Source: Planctomycetota bacterium (lineage in GTDB: Bacteria > Planctomycetota > UBA1135 > GCA-002686595). Taken from it: a stretch of 53,589 nt of DNA. Below are positions 36,378-46,809 of this stretch, one piece after another; positions within the stretch are counted from its first letter, which is position 1, and the number at the start of each line of letters is the position of its first letter. The translations under genes and the position numbers were made by a program. Below the pieces are notes generated by a model, which was given only the letters and a program-made list of their open reading frames with translations, was not told the DNA's origin and made no database searches. The stretch lies in assembly GCA_026692665.1 (NCBI GenBank), contig JAPLOF010000032.1, forward strand, positions 1-53,589. Reading direction: 5' to 3'.

Positions 36378-37024
36378 TCCAGACGGCGCTCTTCGACCTC
36401 GACGGCACGCTCATCGACTCGATCGAGCTAATCCGGCTCTCGTACGAGCACACGCTGCGGGTCCACTTCGACCGCGAGCTCGCGCAGGAGGACTGGCTCA
36501 CCGGCCTCGGCCGGCCGCTGCGCTGGCAGTTCGCGCAGTACACCCGCGATCCGTCCGAGGTCGAAGCGATGATCGCCACGTACCGCGCCTACAACCTGGC
36601 GCACCACGATGCGATGGTCACGGCGTTCCCGGGCGCCGTCGAGGCCGTGCGCAGCCTGAAGGAACGCGGCGTCGCGCTCGCGATCGTCACGAGCAAGCTG
36701 AACGCCGGCGCGCGCCGCGGCCTGGCCTGCGCGGGATTCGGCGACCTCTTCGACGTCATCGTGGGCGCGGACGACGTCGACGTGCACAAGCCGGATCCGG
36801 CGCCGGTTCGCGCGGCGCTCGCGCGGCTCGGCCGCGAGCCGGGCACGGCCGTCATGGTCGGGGATTCGCCGCACGACCTGGCGTCGGGCCGTGCGGCCGG
36901 CACGCGGACGGCGGCGGTCGCCTGGGGGCCGTTCGAACGGGCCGAGCTCGAGCTCGCCAGTCCGGACCACTGGCTCGATGTGCCCGCCGCGATCGCGGAT
37001 CTGCTCGACGCGCGCGCCGGCTGA
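36374..37024 (+). CDS. HAD-family phosphatase (phosphoglycolate/pyrophosphatase-like)
   Basis: A 216-residue HAD hydrolase starting at GTG 36374, overlapping the upstream VOC gene. Motif I is FDLDGTLIDS with the nucleophile Asp, motif II IVTSKLN, motif III K in VHKPDP, and motif IV GDSPHDLASG. A helical cap (ELIRLSYEHTL…AYNLAHHDAM) suggests the Gph/PpaX group, with phosphoglycolate or pyrophosphate as possible substrates. No signal peptide is seen. It converges with the DUF1801-like gene, only 7 bp away. Confidence 0.9.
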   Translation: MIQTALFDLDGTLIDSIELIRLSYEHTLRVHFDRELAQEDWLTGLGRPLRWQFAQYTRDPSEVEAMIATYRAYNLAHHDAMVTAFPGAVEAVRSLKERGVALAIVTSKLNAGARRGLACAGFGDLFDVIVGADDVDVHKPDPAPVRAALARLGREPGTAVMVGDSPHDLASGRAAGTRTAAVAWGPFERAELELASPDHWLDVPAAIADLLDARAG

Positions 37025-37031
37025 AGGGCGC

Positions 37032-37604
37032 TCAGATCGACTTCGCGCGCTTCGGCGCGGCTTTCTTCGCGGACGGCTTCGCGGCGCCCGCTTTCGGCGT
37101 CGGCTTCTTCGGGGCGGCGGCCTTCCCGCGCGACGCGGTCATGGCCAGCGCCTTCGTGTACTGCTCGACGTATTTCTTCACCGACATCCTGCGCACCACT
37201 TCGGTCACGACGTCGAGCGGGACGTCCTCCAGCTTCTTGAAGCGCACGCAGGCCTTGCCCATGTCGAGCTTGCGACCCGTCTTCGTCCAGGCCTCGCGGA
37301 ACCACTTCGTGAGCGGTGTCTCGACGCCGTCGGCGCCGATGTACAGGCCCATCATGTAGACGGACATGTGACCCTTCTGCGACGCGAGTCCGGCGAACGG
37401 CAGCGGCTGCTTCGGATCGCAGTGGTATCCGGCCGGGAAGATGCTGTGAGGGACGTAGTAGCCGATCATCCCGTACTGCATTCCCTCCTCGTAGCCCGCG
37501 TCGAGGCCCTTCAGGATCGCCGTGCGCACGGCCTCGAGGGTGGCGCGGCGGTCGGCGGGGAGCGCGGCGAGATAGGCTGCAACGGTCGTGGCCTTGGATT
37601 GCAT
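37032..37604 (-). CDS. DUF1801-like protein with Lys/Ala-rich C-terminal tail
   Basis: A 190-residue protein. The first 145 residues follow the DUF1801 fold pattern: AAYLAALPADRRATLEAVR, YGMIGYYVPHS, GHMSVYMMGLY and GKACVRFKKLEDVPLDVV. The final 45 residues are a low-complexity Lys/Ala/Pro tail (AAPKKPTPKAGA…KKAAPKRAKSI), like the tails of some nucleic-acid-binding proteins. The biochemical role of DUF1801 is not known. The ATG at 37604 has no obvious strong Shine-Dalgarno. Confidence 0.85.
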   Translation of the reverse strand: MQSKATTVAAYLAALPADRRATLEAVRTAILKGLDAGYEEGMQYGMIGYYVPHSIFPAGYHCDPKQPLPFAGLASQKGHMSVYMMGLYIGADGVETPLTKWFREAWTKTGRKLDMGKACVRFKKLEDVPLDVVTEVVRRMSVKKYVEQYTKALAMTASRGKAAAPKKPTPKAGAAKPSAKKAAPKRAKSI

Positions 37605-37643
37605 GCGAGGATCCTACCGGCGGTCCGCGAGTCTCGCCTCCGG

Positions 37644-38876
37644 TCAGCCGCCGGGCTTCACGCCCAAGAGGAGCCGGTCGAACGCGTTGGGGTCGTTCCG
37701 CGGTCCGGCCAGGAAAGCGACGTACAGGTCGAGCACGCCGTCCCGGTCGAAATCGGCGATTTCGACGCCCAATCCAGGTCCCGCGATCGCCGCGGGCAGG
37801 GCGCGCGCGGACACGTCCGTGAAGCGGCCCTTCCCGTCGTTCACGAGGATCTCGAGCGGCCCCAGGTTCACGCGCACCAGGTCCAGGTCGCCGTCCCCGT
37901 CGAGGTCCGCGAAGCGCGCGTCGGCGGTCGTGTTCGACTCTGCGCCGATCCGCTGCATCGTCTCGTCCGTGAAGCGGCCTTTCCCGTCGTTGACGTACAG
38001 ACGGTCCTGCGGATCGCGCCCTTGCCAGCCCACGTGCGCGAAGTAGAGGTCGACGTCGCCGTCGCGGTCGACGTCGACCGCCGCCACCTTGCGCGCCTCG
38101 ACGAAGCCCGCGACGGGCAGGCGCGCCTTGGTCTCGTCCTGGAAGACGCCCCGTGCATCCTGGATCCAGAGGGCGTGACCGCCCTCCAGCGCGAGCACGA
38201 TGTCCAGGTCCTTGTCGCCATCTAAGTCGACGAACTCCGCGTCCTGCGCCGTCGCCGCTTCGCGCGGCAAGCGGAGCTCCGTCTCGTCGATGAAGCCTCC
38301 GCGTCCGTCGTTCGTGAGCAGCAGGTCCTGTCCAGCGCCCGAGAGGAGCACGTCCAGCCGGCCATCGCGGTTCCAGTCGGCGTGTGCGATCGCATCGGCC
38401 TCCGTGTCCGGCAGGAGGTCGGCGATGCGCGCGAACGTCCCGCCCTCCTGTCCGCGGTAGAACTCGTGCACGCCGTGGCGGCCGAGCTTCAGGTCGTCCT
38501 CGGACACGAACACGATGTCGAGCCGTCCATCGCCGTCGAAATCGGCGATCGACACGTCCTCGGAGTCGTGTCCGGGCGGCCCCGACTTCGCGAGGTCGGG
38601 GTCGAGGGGGGGGAGGAGCCCTTCCCACACGACGTAGCGCGCTCCGCCCTCGTTGCGCAGCACCTTGTTCGCCAGGAACTCCTGCGCGACGACCAGGTCG
38701 AGGTCGCCGTCCCCGTCGAGGTCCGCGGACTCGACGTCCATGCTGTTGCAGGGCACCTTGCCGCGCGCCGGGAGGTGGGTTTCCGTGGCATCGACGAAGC
38801 GCGGCGCGGCCGGGGGGGCGGAAGCCTCGGGCGCGCCCTGGGCCAGCGTGAGGAGCACGAGGTGCAGTTGGGTCAT
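37644..38876 (-). CDS. Exported FG-GAP/VCBS-repeat protein
   Basis: A 410-residue protein starting at the ATG at 38876, with a short hydrophobic N-terminus (MTQLHLVLLTLAQG) that may be a signal peptide. The rest is built from at least seven repeats carrying calcium-binding-like loops (ADLDGDGDLDLVV, ADFDGDGRLDIVF, VDVDRDGDVDLYF, ADFDRDGVLDLYV) and LYVNDGKGRFTDET motifs. This predicts an integrin-alpha-like beta-propeller. Such proteins are common in planctomycetes and other PVC bacteria, probably as surface or extracellular scaffolds. It is divergent from the PVC dehydrogenase gene, with 108 bp between the starts. Confidence 0.88.
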   Translation of the reverse strand: MTQLHLVLLTLAQGAPEASAPPAAPRFVDATETHLPARGKVPCNSMDVESADLDGDGDLDLVVAQEFLANKVLRNEGGARYVVWEGLLPPLDPDLAKSGPPGHDSEDVSIADFDGDGRLDIVFVSEDDLKLGRHGVHEFYRGQEGGTFARIADLLPDTEADAIAHADWNRDGRLDVLLSGAGQDLLLTNDGRGGFIDETELRLPREAATAQDAEFVDLDGDKDLDIVLALEGGHALWIQDARGVFQDETKARLPVAGFVEARKVAAVDVDRDGDVDLYFAHVGWQGRDPQDRLYVNDGKGRFTDETMQRIGAESNTTADARFADLDGDGDLDLVRVNLGPLEILVNDGKGRFTDVSARALPAAIAGPGLGVEIADFDRDGVLDLYVAFLAGPRNDPNAFDRLLLGVKPGG

Positions 38877-38984
38877 GTTCCCGCTGACCCTACCGCGGCC
38901 TGTCGCCGATCGACGTAAGCACTGCGACAAGTCGCGGTCGCGGAAGCGTCGGGTCGACGGCCCGCGTCGAGTATCGTTGCGCCG
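38877..38984. promoter_or_regulatory. Divergent 108-bp intergenic region
   Basis: It lies between the divergent FG-GAP gene and the PVC dehydrogenase gene, so it should contain both promoters. I see CGCGGTCGCGG-type dyads and GCGACAAGTCGC (18-mer imperfect dyad near 38930), but no clear -10/-35 pair. Confidence 0.3.
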
Positions 38985-41900
38985 ATGCGCCCGATCCCGC
39001 CCCTCGCCGTCGCCGCCCTCCTCGTCTCCTGCAGCGGAATCGACCCGAAACCGGCACGGGAATCGACTCCCGCGGTGAAGGCGCCTCCCGAGGACGCGCG
39101 CGCCCCGGTCGAGGACTCGGCTGTCGCGGATGCCCCGCCGCCTCGCGCGACGAAGGCCGCGCCGACCACGCCGCCGCAGTGGATCTGGAACAGCCCCGAC
39201 CCGGGCGAGTTGGACGCGGTCGTGCTCGAGCGTCGCTTCGACGTGCCGCGCCCCGTCGCGCGCGCCACGCTCCGGGCTTCGGGAGACAACCGCGTGCGCG
39301 TGTTCCTGAACGGCGAGCTCGTCGGCAAGCACGGCGATTGGTCCGACGCGCTCGTGGTCGAAGTCGGCCCGCAGGTGCGCCGCGGCGAGAACGTGCTCTC
39401 GCTGATCGCGCGCAACGAGGGCGGGGCGGCTGGAGCCTGGGCCGAACTCGTGGTCGAGGATCCCTCCTCGCGTCGCGTGCGTGTCGCGACGGACGCCAGC
39501 TGGACCGCGGCACCGCTGCGCGAAGGCGCCTCCTTCGGCGAATCGAAACCCGAGGATCTCGACCCCGCGCGCATCGGACCCGCGCACGCGTTCGGCCCGT
39601 TGGGCGTGGAGCCGTGGTCGTCCGCGATCTCCGAGGCGCGCGTCGCGGAGCCGGCCTCCCAGCAGGCTCCCGTCCAGGCCGCTTTGGCCGCCAGCGCCAT
39701 CGAACTGCAGCCTGGATTCCGCGCCGAGCTGGTGCACGAGGTCCAGCTCGCCTCCGAGGGATCCTGGGTGTCGATGTGCGAGGACCCGCGCGGACGCCTG
39801 TACGTGAGCGACCAGCACGGGCGTCTCTTCCGCGTCACGCCGAACCCGGTCGGCGCGTCCGCTTCCGAGACGCGCGTGGAGCCCGTCGCCCTGGAGATCG
39901 GCAGCGCGCACGGGCTGTGCTGGGCATTCGATGCGCTGTACGTCGTGGTCTCGGAGAGCGATCCGGGCCGCGTGTGCGGTCTCTACAGGCTGCGCGACAC
40001 GAACGGCGACGACCAGCTCGACACGAGCGAGCTCCTGCGCGATCTGCGTGGATCCGGCGAGCACGGTCCGCACGCGGTGCGTCTGGGACCCGACGGGGCG
40101 CTGTGGGTCATCGCGGGCAATCACACGGACCTGCCCGAACCGCTGGACGCCTCGCGACTGCCGCGCACGTGGGCCGAGGACCTGCTGCTGCCGCGCATCG
40201 ACGATCCGCGCGGCCATGCGGTCGGGCGCATGGCGCCCGGCGGCTGGATCGCTCGCACGGACGAGAACGGTGCGCATTGGGAGATCGTCGTCGGCGGATT
40301 CCGCAACGCGTACGACATCGCCTTCGACCCGCGCGGCGAGCTCTTCACGTTCGACTCCGACATGGAGTGGGACGTCGGCGCCCCGTGGTACCGCCCGACG
40401 CGGATCCTGCACGCGGCGAGCGGCGCGGACTTCGGCTGGCGCAACGGGTCGGGGAAGTGGCCGGCGTACTCCATCGACACGTGGCCGTCCGCGTGCGACA
40501 TGGGCCGCGGGTCGCCGACCGGCGTCGAGTTCGGCACGCAGGCCAAGTTCCCCGAGCGTTGGCGTCGAGCCCTCTACGCCTGCGACTGGACGTACGGGAC
40601 CATCCACGCCGTGCAGCTCGTGCCGGATGGCGCGTCGTGGCGCGGGACCGCCGAGGTCTTCGCGCGCGGCAAGCCGTTCCAAGTCACCGACGTGCTCGTG
40701 ACCAGCGACGGGGCGATGTACGTGACGACGGGCGGCCGCAACACGCGCTCGGCGCTCTACCGCATCCGTTGGGAAGGACCTCTGGCCGGCGAGGCGCCCG
40801 CGGCGGAAAGGCTCGGAATCGCGCAGAAACGACGCCGCGAGCTGGAAGCGCTGCACGTCGCCGCCGTTCGCGATCCCGCGGACCTGGTCGAGATCGCGCG
40901 CGGGCTCTCGAGCCACGACCGCTTCCTGGCGGGCGCGGCCGGCATCGCGCTCGAGTTCACGCCGGCGGCGCAGTGGGAGAAGATCTGGTCCTCGGGCACC
41001 TCGCCGCGCGCGTCGTCGCGCATCGTGCTGGCCGCGCTGCACGCCGGCCACCAGGATCCCGCCCGCATCCTGGCCGCGCTGGACAGGCTCTTCGACGTCC
41101 AGGACTCCGAGATCCCGCCCACGGACACCCTGCGTCTCGTGCAGCTCGCGCTGCTGCGGCTCGAGGTCCCGGCAGAGCTGAAGAGTCGCTTCTGCGAGCG
41201 CGTCGGCCCACTGCTCGCATCCGCGGACGAAGGCACGGCGCGTCAGGCCGCGATCGTGCTCGCCTACCTCGACGCGCCCGGGATCGCGACCCAGCTCCTC
41301 GCGCGCATCGACGCCAGCACGACGCAGGAGGACGCGATCCACTTCGCGTACTGCCTGCGCGTCGTCAAGAGCGGCTGGACGCAGGAGCTGCGCGAGCGCT
41401 TCCTCGACTTCCTCGGCGGGCGCGCGGCGATGTTCCGCGGCGGAGAGAGCCTGGCGCTGTACGTCACGCGGATCCGCGAGGACTTCGTGAGCCGCCTCGG
41501 CGAGTCCGAGCGGGCTGCGCTCGCGTCGCGGCTCGGCGCCGCCAAACCCGTTTCGGCCGCCGCCGTCGCGCCGGCCGCGTTCGTGCGGCGTTGGACGCGG
41601 CCCGAGCTCGAGAAGATCCTCGCCGATCCCGCGCGCGCCGGATCGTTCGAGCCCGGCCGCGAGGCCTTCGCCAAGGCGACGTGCGTCGCGTGCCACCGGA
41701 TCGGCGACGCGGGCGGATCGACAGGTCCCGACCTGACGACGAACGCGTCACGCTTCGGTCTCGCCGACATGCTCGACGCGATCCTGGAGCCGGCGAAGAC
41801 GATCTCGGACCAGTACCGCGACGTGGAGTTCCGCACGACCGACGGCGACCTGCTCGTCGGCCGTGTCGAGGGCGAGCGCGACGGCGTGATCCGCCTGCGG

Positions 41901-42080
41901 CGCGCACCGAGCGACGAGCTGGTCGAGATCGCGGAGTCCGACGTCGAGATGCGCCGGCCCTACCCGTTGTCGCGCATGCCGAGCGGCCTGCTCGATTCCC
42001 TGGACGAGGAGGGCGTGCTCGATCTCTTCGCCTACCTGCGCTCGGGCGGCATGGCGCCGCGATCCGCGGGCGGACGCTGA
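38985..42080 (+). CDS. PVC-type sugar-dehydrogenase-like beta-propeller lipoprotein with C-terminal cytochrome c domain
   Basis: A 1,031-residue lipoprotein; the signal ends with LVS-C16. An N-terminal beta-sandwich (PQWIWNSPDP, VRVFLNGELVGK) resembles the accessory domain of rhamnosidase-like proteins. A central region of about 350 residues is a sorbosone/glucose-dehydrogenase-like propeller (VSMCEDPRGRLYVSDQHGRLFRV, GPDGALWVIAGNHTDL, RNAYDIAFDPRGELFTFDSDME). A helical HEAT-like part follows. The C-terminus has a haem c motif CVACH (Cys900, Cys903, His904) and the typical GRVEGERDGVIRLRR tail of the Pirellula/Verrucomicrobium haem-binding family. It probably oxidises a sugar or alcohol and passes electrons to an external acceptor; substrate unknown. 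Confidence 0.92.
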   Translation: MRPIPPLAVAALLVSCSGIDPKPARESTPAVKAPPEDARAPVEDSAVADAPPPRATKAAPTTPPQWIWNSPDPGELDAVVLERRFDVPRPVARATLRASGDNRVRVFLNGELVGKHGDWSDALVVEVGPQVRRGENVLSLIARNEGGAAGAWAELVVEDPSSRRVRVATDASWTAAPLREGASFGESKPEDLDPARIGPAHAFGPLGVEPWSSAISEARVAEPASQQAPVQAALAASAIELQPGFRAELVHEVQLASEGSWVSMCEDPRGRLYVSDQHGRLFRVTPNPVGASASETRVEPVALEIGSAHGLCWAFDALYVVVSESDPGRVCGLYRLRDTNGDDQLDTSELLRDLRGSGEHGPHAVRLGPDGALWVIAGNHTDLPEPLDASRLPRTWAEDLLLPRIDDPRGHAVGRMAPGGWIARTDENGAHWEIVVGGFRNAYDIAFDPRGELFTFDSDMEWDVGAPWYRPTRILHAASGADFGWRNGSGKWPAYSIDTWPSACDMGRGSPTGVEFGTQAKFPERWRRALYACDWTYGTIHAVQLVPDGASWRGTAEVFARGKPFQVTDVLVTSDGAMYVTTGGRNTRSALYRIRWEGPLAGEAPAAERLGIAQKRRRELEALHVAAVRDPADLVEIARGLSSHDRFLAGAAGIALEFTPAAQWEKIWSSGTSPRASSRIVLAALHAGHQDPARILAALDRLFDVQDSEIPPTDTLRLVQLALLRLEVPAELKSRFCERVGPLLASADEGTARQAAIVLAYLDAPGIATQLLARIDASTTQEDAIHFAYCLRVVKSGWTQELRERFLDFLGGRAAMFRGGESLALYVTRIREDFVSRLGESERAALASRLGAAKPVSAAAVAPAAFVRRWTRPELEKILADPARAGSFEPGREAFAKATCVACHRIGDAGGSTGPDLTTNASRFGLADMLDAILEPAKTISDQYRDVEFRTTDGDLLVGRVEGERDGVIRLRRAPSDELVEIAESDVEMRRPYPLSRMPSGLLDSLDEEGVLDLFAYLRSGGMAPRSAGGR

Positions 42081-42121
42081 CTCGGGTCCCGCCACCGCTC
42101 GGGGGCGGTTACGCTCGGCGA

Positions 42122-42835
42122 ATGAGCACCCGCGGCTTCGCGTTCCTGGCCTTCGTCCTCTCCGGATTGCTGGCCGGCGCGAGCGCATTCACGCCGGGGC
42201 GCGCGGAGGGCGACGAAGTTGGCTACGCGACGCTCTCGATCGAGGGGTTCACCGTCCACGTCCAGAGCGGGCTGGCCGATCCCGCGGACGAGATCGGGCG
42301 GGAGGCCGTCGCGCTGCTGCGCGCGAAGCTCCTCGACGTCCGGCGCGCCGTGCCCGCGGGTGCGCTGTCCGTGCTGCGCACCGTTCCGATCTGGGTCGAC
42401 CGCGAGCACCCGAAGTTCCCCTGCGCCGTGTACCACCCGTCGCGGACGTGGCTCGAGGAGAACGGCTGCGATCCGCGGATGGCGCGCGGCGTGCACATCG
42501 CGAACGCGAGCAACTTCCTGGAGTGGTCGCACGAACAGCCGGCGATGGTGCTGCACGAGCTGGCGCACGCGTTCCACGACCGCATGAGCGCCACGGATCG
42601 CGCGCAGGTCGACGCCGCCTACGCGCGCGTGGCCGCCGCCAAGGACTACGAGAAGGTCCTGCGGGCGAGCGGCGTGGAGGACCGGCACTACGCGCTGGAG
42701 AACCCGTCCGAGTACTTCGCGGAAGCGACGGAGGCCTACTTCGGCACGAACGACTTCTACCCGTTCGTGCGCGCGGAACTCGCGCGGCACGATCCGGCCA
42801 CGGCAAGCCTCGTGCGGGAGCTCTGGTCGCGCTGA
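42122..42835 (+). CDS. Exported zinc metallopeptidase-like protein (HELAH motif)
   Basis: A 237-residue protein from the ATG at 42122. The signal peptide is clear (FAFLAFVLSGLLAGASA). The active-site motif is MVLHELAHAFHDR with His145-Glu146 and His149, and a late acidic cluster ENPSEYFAEATEAYFG (about residues 195-210) offers the third ligand, as in gluzincin families. The fold is probably that of small secreted peptidases that recognise a narrow set of substrates. A 41-bp gap follows the dehydrogenase gene, so they may be co-transcribed. Activity is inferred from the motif. Confidence 0.8.
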   Translation: MSTRGFAFLAFVLSGLLAGASAFTPGRAEGDEVGYATLSIEGFTVHVQSGLADPADEIGREAVALLRAKLLDVRRAVPAGALSVLRTVPIWVDREHPKFPCAVYHPSRTWLEENGCDPRMARGVHIANASNFLEWSHEQPAMVLHELAHAFHDRMSATDRAQVDAAYARVAAAKDYEKVLRASGVEDRHYALENPSEYFAEATEAYFGTNDFYPFVRAELARHDPATASLVRELWSR

Positions 42836-42860
42836 CGGGCCAATCCGGCGGCGTCCGGAC

Positions 42861-44435
42861 TCACTTCGGAGCGGAGGTGATCGGCGGCTCGACGGGCTCG
42901 AGCTGGATCGTGATCCGCGCGACCTCGCCCGGCTTCACCACGACTCTCGGCGTGTCCTTGCGGTCCGCCGCGCGCATCTGGAGCCCTTTCGCGCCGGCGC
43001 TGATCCACAGCGACGGGTCGGGCGGCAGGTCGTCGAACCGTGCGATTCCTAGCGCGTCCGCGCGCCCGTTCCAATCGCGCCACGGGACGAGGATCGAGCC
43101 CACGACCGGGATCCGCACGTTGGGAGAGACGTCGACGTTCGCCTCCGCGACGGGCCTCCCGTCGGGCCCGGTCACCAGGACCTCCACGCTGCCCGTCGGT
43201 TGCATCTCGACCACGAACGGGGTCGTCCCCGACGGGACCTCGGCGCGCTGCAGGAGCACGGACCGGTCGCCCAGGTCGCGTAGTGCGCGCTCTTCGTCCA
43301 CCTTCGATGCGCCAGGAGCGAGCGTGATGCCCGCCTCCGCCAGAGTCGCGGGCCGCACGGTCTTCGACACGGCGTCTTTCGCCAGCGCGAACACGTAGCC
43401 CCGGCCGCGCGGCAGGTCCTGGAACGTGAACGTGCCGTCCGCGCGCACGTCGGCATTGTAGATGTCCCCCAAGCAGGTCCCGGAGCCAGCCTTGCCGCCC
43501 TCCTGGATCGTCAGCATGACCTTGCCGCTCGCGACCGGGCGCGGCACGGAATCGTCGAGCTTTCCCGCCAGTTCGAGTGCCGCGTGCAACTCGATCGCGA
43601 GGTCCACCCGCTCGCCGGCACGCAGATCGAACGCCTCGATCTCGCTGAAGAGCGGCTTCGCGCCGGCTTCCTTGGGCCGGTGCGTCACGCGCACGAGGTG
43701 CTGGCCCGGTGCGATGCGCGTCGTGACCAGCCGACCGTCGGACTCGCGGGTCCACGCGTCCTGTCCGAGCGAGGCCTCGCGCTCGAGCTCGATCTGGATG
43801 TCCTCCACGATCCGGTTCGGCGAGCCCAGCCAGGCGCGGACCGAAACGACCGCGCCGCGTTGGAGGACGACCCGCCGTTCGCCCGGCCCGACCTCGAACG
43901 AACTGTCGCGGAACGGCACGAACTCCGCGTGCGTGACGTTCAGGTCGACGGAGATCGTCTTCCCGTCCACGTCGACCCATGTCCAGTAGTCGATCCGCGC
44001 ACGTCCTTGCGGGTCCGTGCGCGCCACGGCGGGCTCTCCCCGGAACTGGTACCACGATCCGGGATCGCTGGCGGAGCGCATGCCATCGACGCGGATCGCT
44101 GCGTCGAAGACCGGCTGACCCTGTTCGTCGACGACGACGATCTCGAGCGGGAGCCGGGCGGCGAGGTCGGGCGCTTCGGCCGGCTGTGCGTCCGCTGACG
44201 CGGTCGACGCGACGGGCGGAGCGGGCTCGGGCTCGACCTCGGGGGCCGGGGCGCGCGACGCAGGCACGACGGCGACGGGGGCGACCGCGGCTTCCTCGCC
44301 GATGGGGGGAGGGGTCGCGATCGCGAGCGGCTCGGCGGACCCGGAGATGGCCGGGCTCGAAGTCCACCAGGCGAAGCCCGCGAGGGCGGCGAGGAGAACG
44401 GCGACCACGATTCCCAGGCTGGCTTGGCGCGACAT
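42861..44435 (-). CDS. Membrane-anchored protein with carboxypeptidase-regulatory/Ig-like repeats
   Basis: A 524-residue protein with one N-terminal transmembrane anchor (SLGIVVAVLLAALAGFAWW), a Pro/Ala-rich linker to about residue 90, and repeated beta modules: LPLEIVVVDEQGQPVFDAAIRV, VLQRGAVVSVRAWLG, GTFTFQDLPRGRGYVF, and GSVEVLVTGPDGRPVAEANVDV. The repeats resemble those at the C-terminus of the ECF fusion protein at 9515-12298. No enzymatic motif is seen. It is a plausible surface or periplasmic structural protein. It ends 25 bp from the metallopeptidase gene (convergent). Confidence 0.8.
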   Translation of the reverse strand: MSRQASLGIVVAVLLAALAGFAWWTSSPAISGSAEPLAIATPPPIGEEAAVAPVAVVPASRAPAPEVEPEPAPPVASTASADAQPAEAPDLAARLPLEIVVVDEQGQPVFDAAIRVDGMRSASDPGSWYQFRGEPAVARTDPQGRARIDYWTWVDVDGKTISVDLNVTHAEFVPFRDSSFEVGPGERRVVLQRGAVVSVRAWLGSPNRIVEDIQIELEREASLGQDAWTRESDGRLVTTRIAPGQHLVRVTHRPKEAGAKPLFSEIEAFDLRAGERVDLAIELHAALELAGKLDDSVPRPVASGKVMLTIQEGGKAGSGTCLGDIYNADVRADGTFTFQDLPRGRGYVFALAKDAVSKTVRPATLAEAGITLAPGASKVDEERALRDLGDRSVLLQRAEVPSGTTPFVVEMQPTGSVEVLVTGPDGRPVAEANVDVSPNVRIPVVGSILVPWRDWNGRADALGIARFDDLPPDPSLWISAGAKGLQMRAADRKDTPRVVVKPGEVARITIQLEPVEPPITSAPK

Positions 44436-44734
44436 CGACGACTTTGTACCCAGGAATCCGCCTCCGGATACGGCCCCTCCGCGCGGGCCAGCCGACCCGG
44501 ATGTCGGGACTGGGTGACTTCCGGGGCGGCCCGCCTAGGCCGACGCGCGCCGGGGGCCGAGCAGCCCGTTGAAAAAGTCCCTACTGCGGCTTCGCGGGCG
44601 CTCGCGCTGCTGCGTCGGGCTCGTCGGGCCGTGCTCAGCGGCCAGGAAGGCCGCCTCCGCCGTCCCTCCGTCGCCCTCCTTGCATCGCGAGCGCCCGCTT
44701 GCGAGCCGGCGGAACCCATCCAGGAGCCTCGACC
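44436..44734. other. Non-coding gap before the acyl-CoA operon, with an inverted repeat
   Basis: No gene is supported. GCGGGCGCTCGCG (44594-44606) is the exact reverse complement of CGCGAGCGCCCGC (44686-44698), and the left side follows a GTTGAAAAAGTCC motif (44570). The stem is a perfect 13 bp with an 79-nt loop. It may be the remnant of a small repeat or a long-range mRNA hairpin upstream of the thiolase gene. Confidence 0.45.
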
Positions 44735-45916
44735 GTGAGAGACGTCGTCATCGCCGCTGCCTGCCGCACCCCGATCGGCAAGTTCCAAGGGTCGCTGTCG
44801 GGCTTCACCGCGCCCCAACTCGGGGCGCTCGCGATCCGCGAGGTGCTCGCGCGAGCGAAGATCGCCCCCGAGCACGTGCAGGAGGTCATCTTCGGCAACG
44901 TGCTGACCGCCGGCCTCGGCCAGAACCCGGCGCGCCAGGCGGCCATTCACGCGGGCATCCCGAACACGGTGCCGAGCTTCACCGTGAACAAGGTCTGCGG
45001 TTCGGGCCTAAAGGCCGTGATGCTGGCGGCCCAGGCGATCCGCGCCGGCGATGCCGACGTCATCGTCGCCGGCGGCCAGGAGAGCATGACAAACGCGCCG
45101 TACCTGATGCCCGAGGCGCGCGCCGGCGTGCGCCTGGGCCACGGCAAGCTGATCGACTCCATGGTCTGGGACGGCCTGTGGGACATCTACAACGACTTCC
45201 ACATGGGCAACACGGGCGAGCTCGTGGCCAGGAAGTACGAGATCAGCCGGCGCGAACAGGACGAGTTCGCCGCGAAGAGCCACCAGAAGGCCGGCGCCGC
45301 GACCGCGGCGGGCAAGTTCGACGCGGAGAAGTTCGCGGTGAAGATCCCGCAGAAGAAGGGCGATCCGATCGTCTTCACGACGGACGAGACGGTGCGCGGC
45401 GACACGACCGCCGATTCGATCGCGAAGCTCAAGCCGGCCTTCGATCCGACCGGCACGGTCACGGCCGCGAACGCCAGCTCGATCAACGACGGCGCGTCGG
45501 CGCTGGTCGTCATGAGCGCGGACGCCGCCAAGAAGCTGGGCGTCAAGCCGCTCGCGCGCATCACGGGCTACGCGGCCGGCGGCTGCGCGCCGGAGTGGGT
45601 CATGATGGCGCCCGAGAAGTCGATCGGCGCCTGTGCCGCGAAGCTCGGGAAGAAGCCGCGCGACTTCGACCTGCACGAGATCAACGAGGCCTTCTCGGTC
45701 GCTGCGATCGCGTTGATGCGCGTGCTCGAGCTGGATCCGGAGCGCGTGAACGTGAACGGCGGCGCGGTGGCACTCGGCCACCCGATCGGCGCGTCGGGCG
45801 CGCGGATCCTGACCACGCTGCTGCACGCCATGCAGCAGCGGGACGCCAAGACCGGCATGGCGTCGCTGTGCCTGGGCGGCGGCAACGCGGTGTCCGTCGC
45901 CGTGGAGCGCCTCTGA
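44735..45916 (+). CDS. atoB: Acetyl-CoA C-acetyltransferase (thiolase)
   Basis: A 393-residue type II thiolase that condenses or cleaves acetoacetyl-CoA. The catalytic residues are in place: Cys88 in [12 protein letters not shown], His349 in [10 protein letters not shown] and Cys379 in LCLGGG. The start is GTG 44735, with AGGAG 8 bp upstream; upstream in-frame sequence is not conserved. Length and residue numbers match the PhaA/AtoB family. It is the first gene of a co-directional set with 3-hydroxybutyryl-CoA dehydrogenase and acyl-CoA dehydrogenase, indicating short-chain acyl-CoA (butyrate-type) metabolism. Confidence 0.96.
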   Translation: MRDVVIAAACRTPIGKFQGSLSGFTAPQLGALAIREVLARAKIAPEHVQEVIFGNVLTAGLGQNPARQAAIHAGIPNTVPSFTVNKVCGSGLKAVMLAAQAIRAGDADVIVAGGQESMTNAPYLMPEARAGVRLGHGKLIDSMVWDGLWDIYNDFHMGNTGELVARKYEISRREQDEFAAKSHQKAGAATAAGKFDAEKFAVKIPQKKGDPIVFTTDETVRGDTTADSIAKLKPAFDPTGTVTAANASSINDGASALVVMSADAAKKLGVKPLARITGYAAGGCAPEWVMMAPEKSIGACAAKLGKKPRDFDLHEINEAFSVAAIALMRVLELDPERVNVNGGAVALGHPIGASGARILTTLLHAMQQRDAKTGMASLCLGGGNAVSVAVERL

Positions 45917-45918
45917 TC

Positions 45919-46797
<879 letters not shown>

Positions 46798-46809
46798 GAG
46801 AACGAAACG

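Noticed and set aside
44699..44734. An in-frame upstream extension of the thiolase
   Set aside because: The GTG at 44735 has a well-spaced Shine-Dalgarno and gives the family length and residue numbers.
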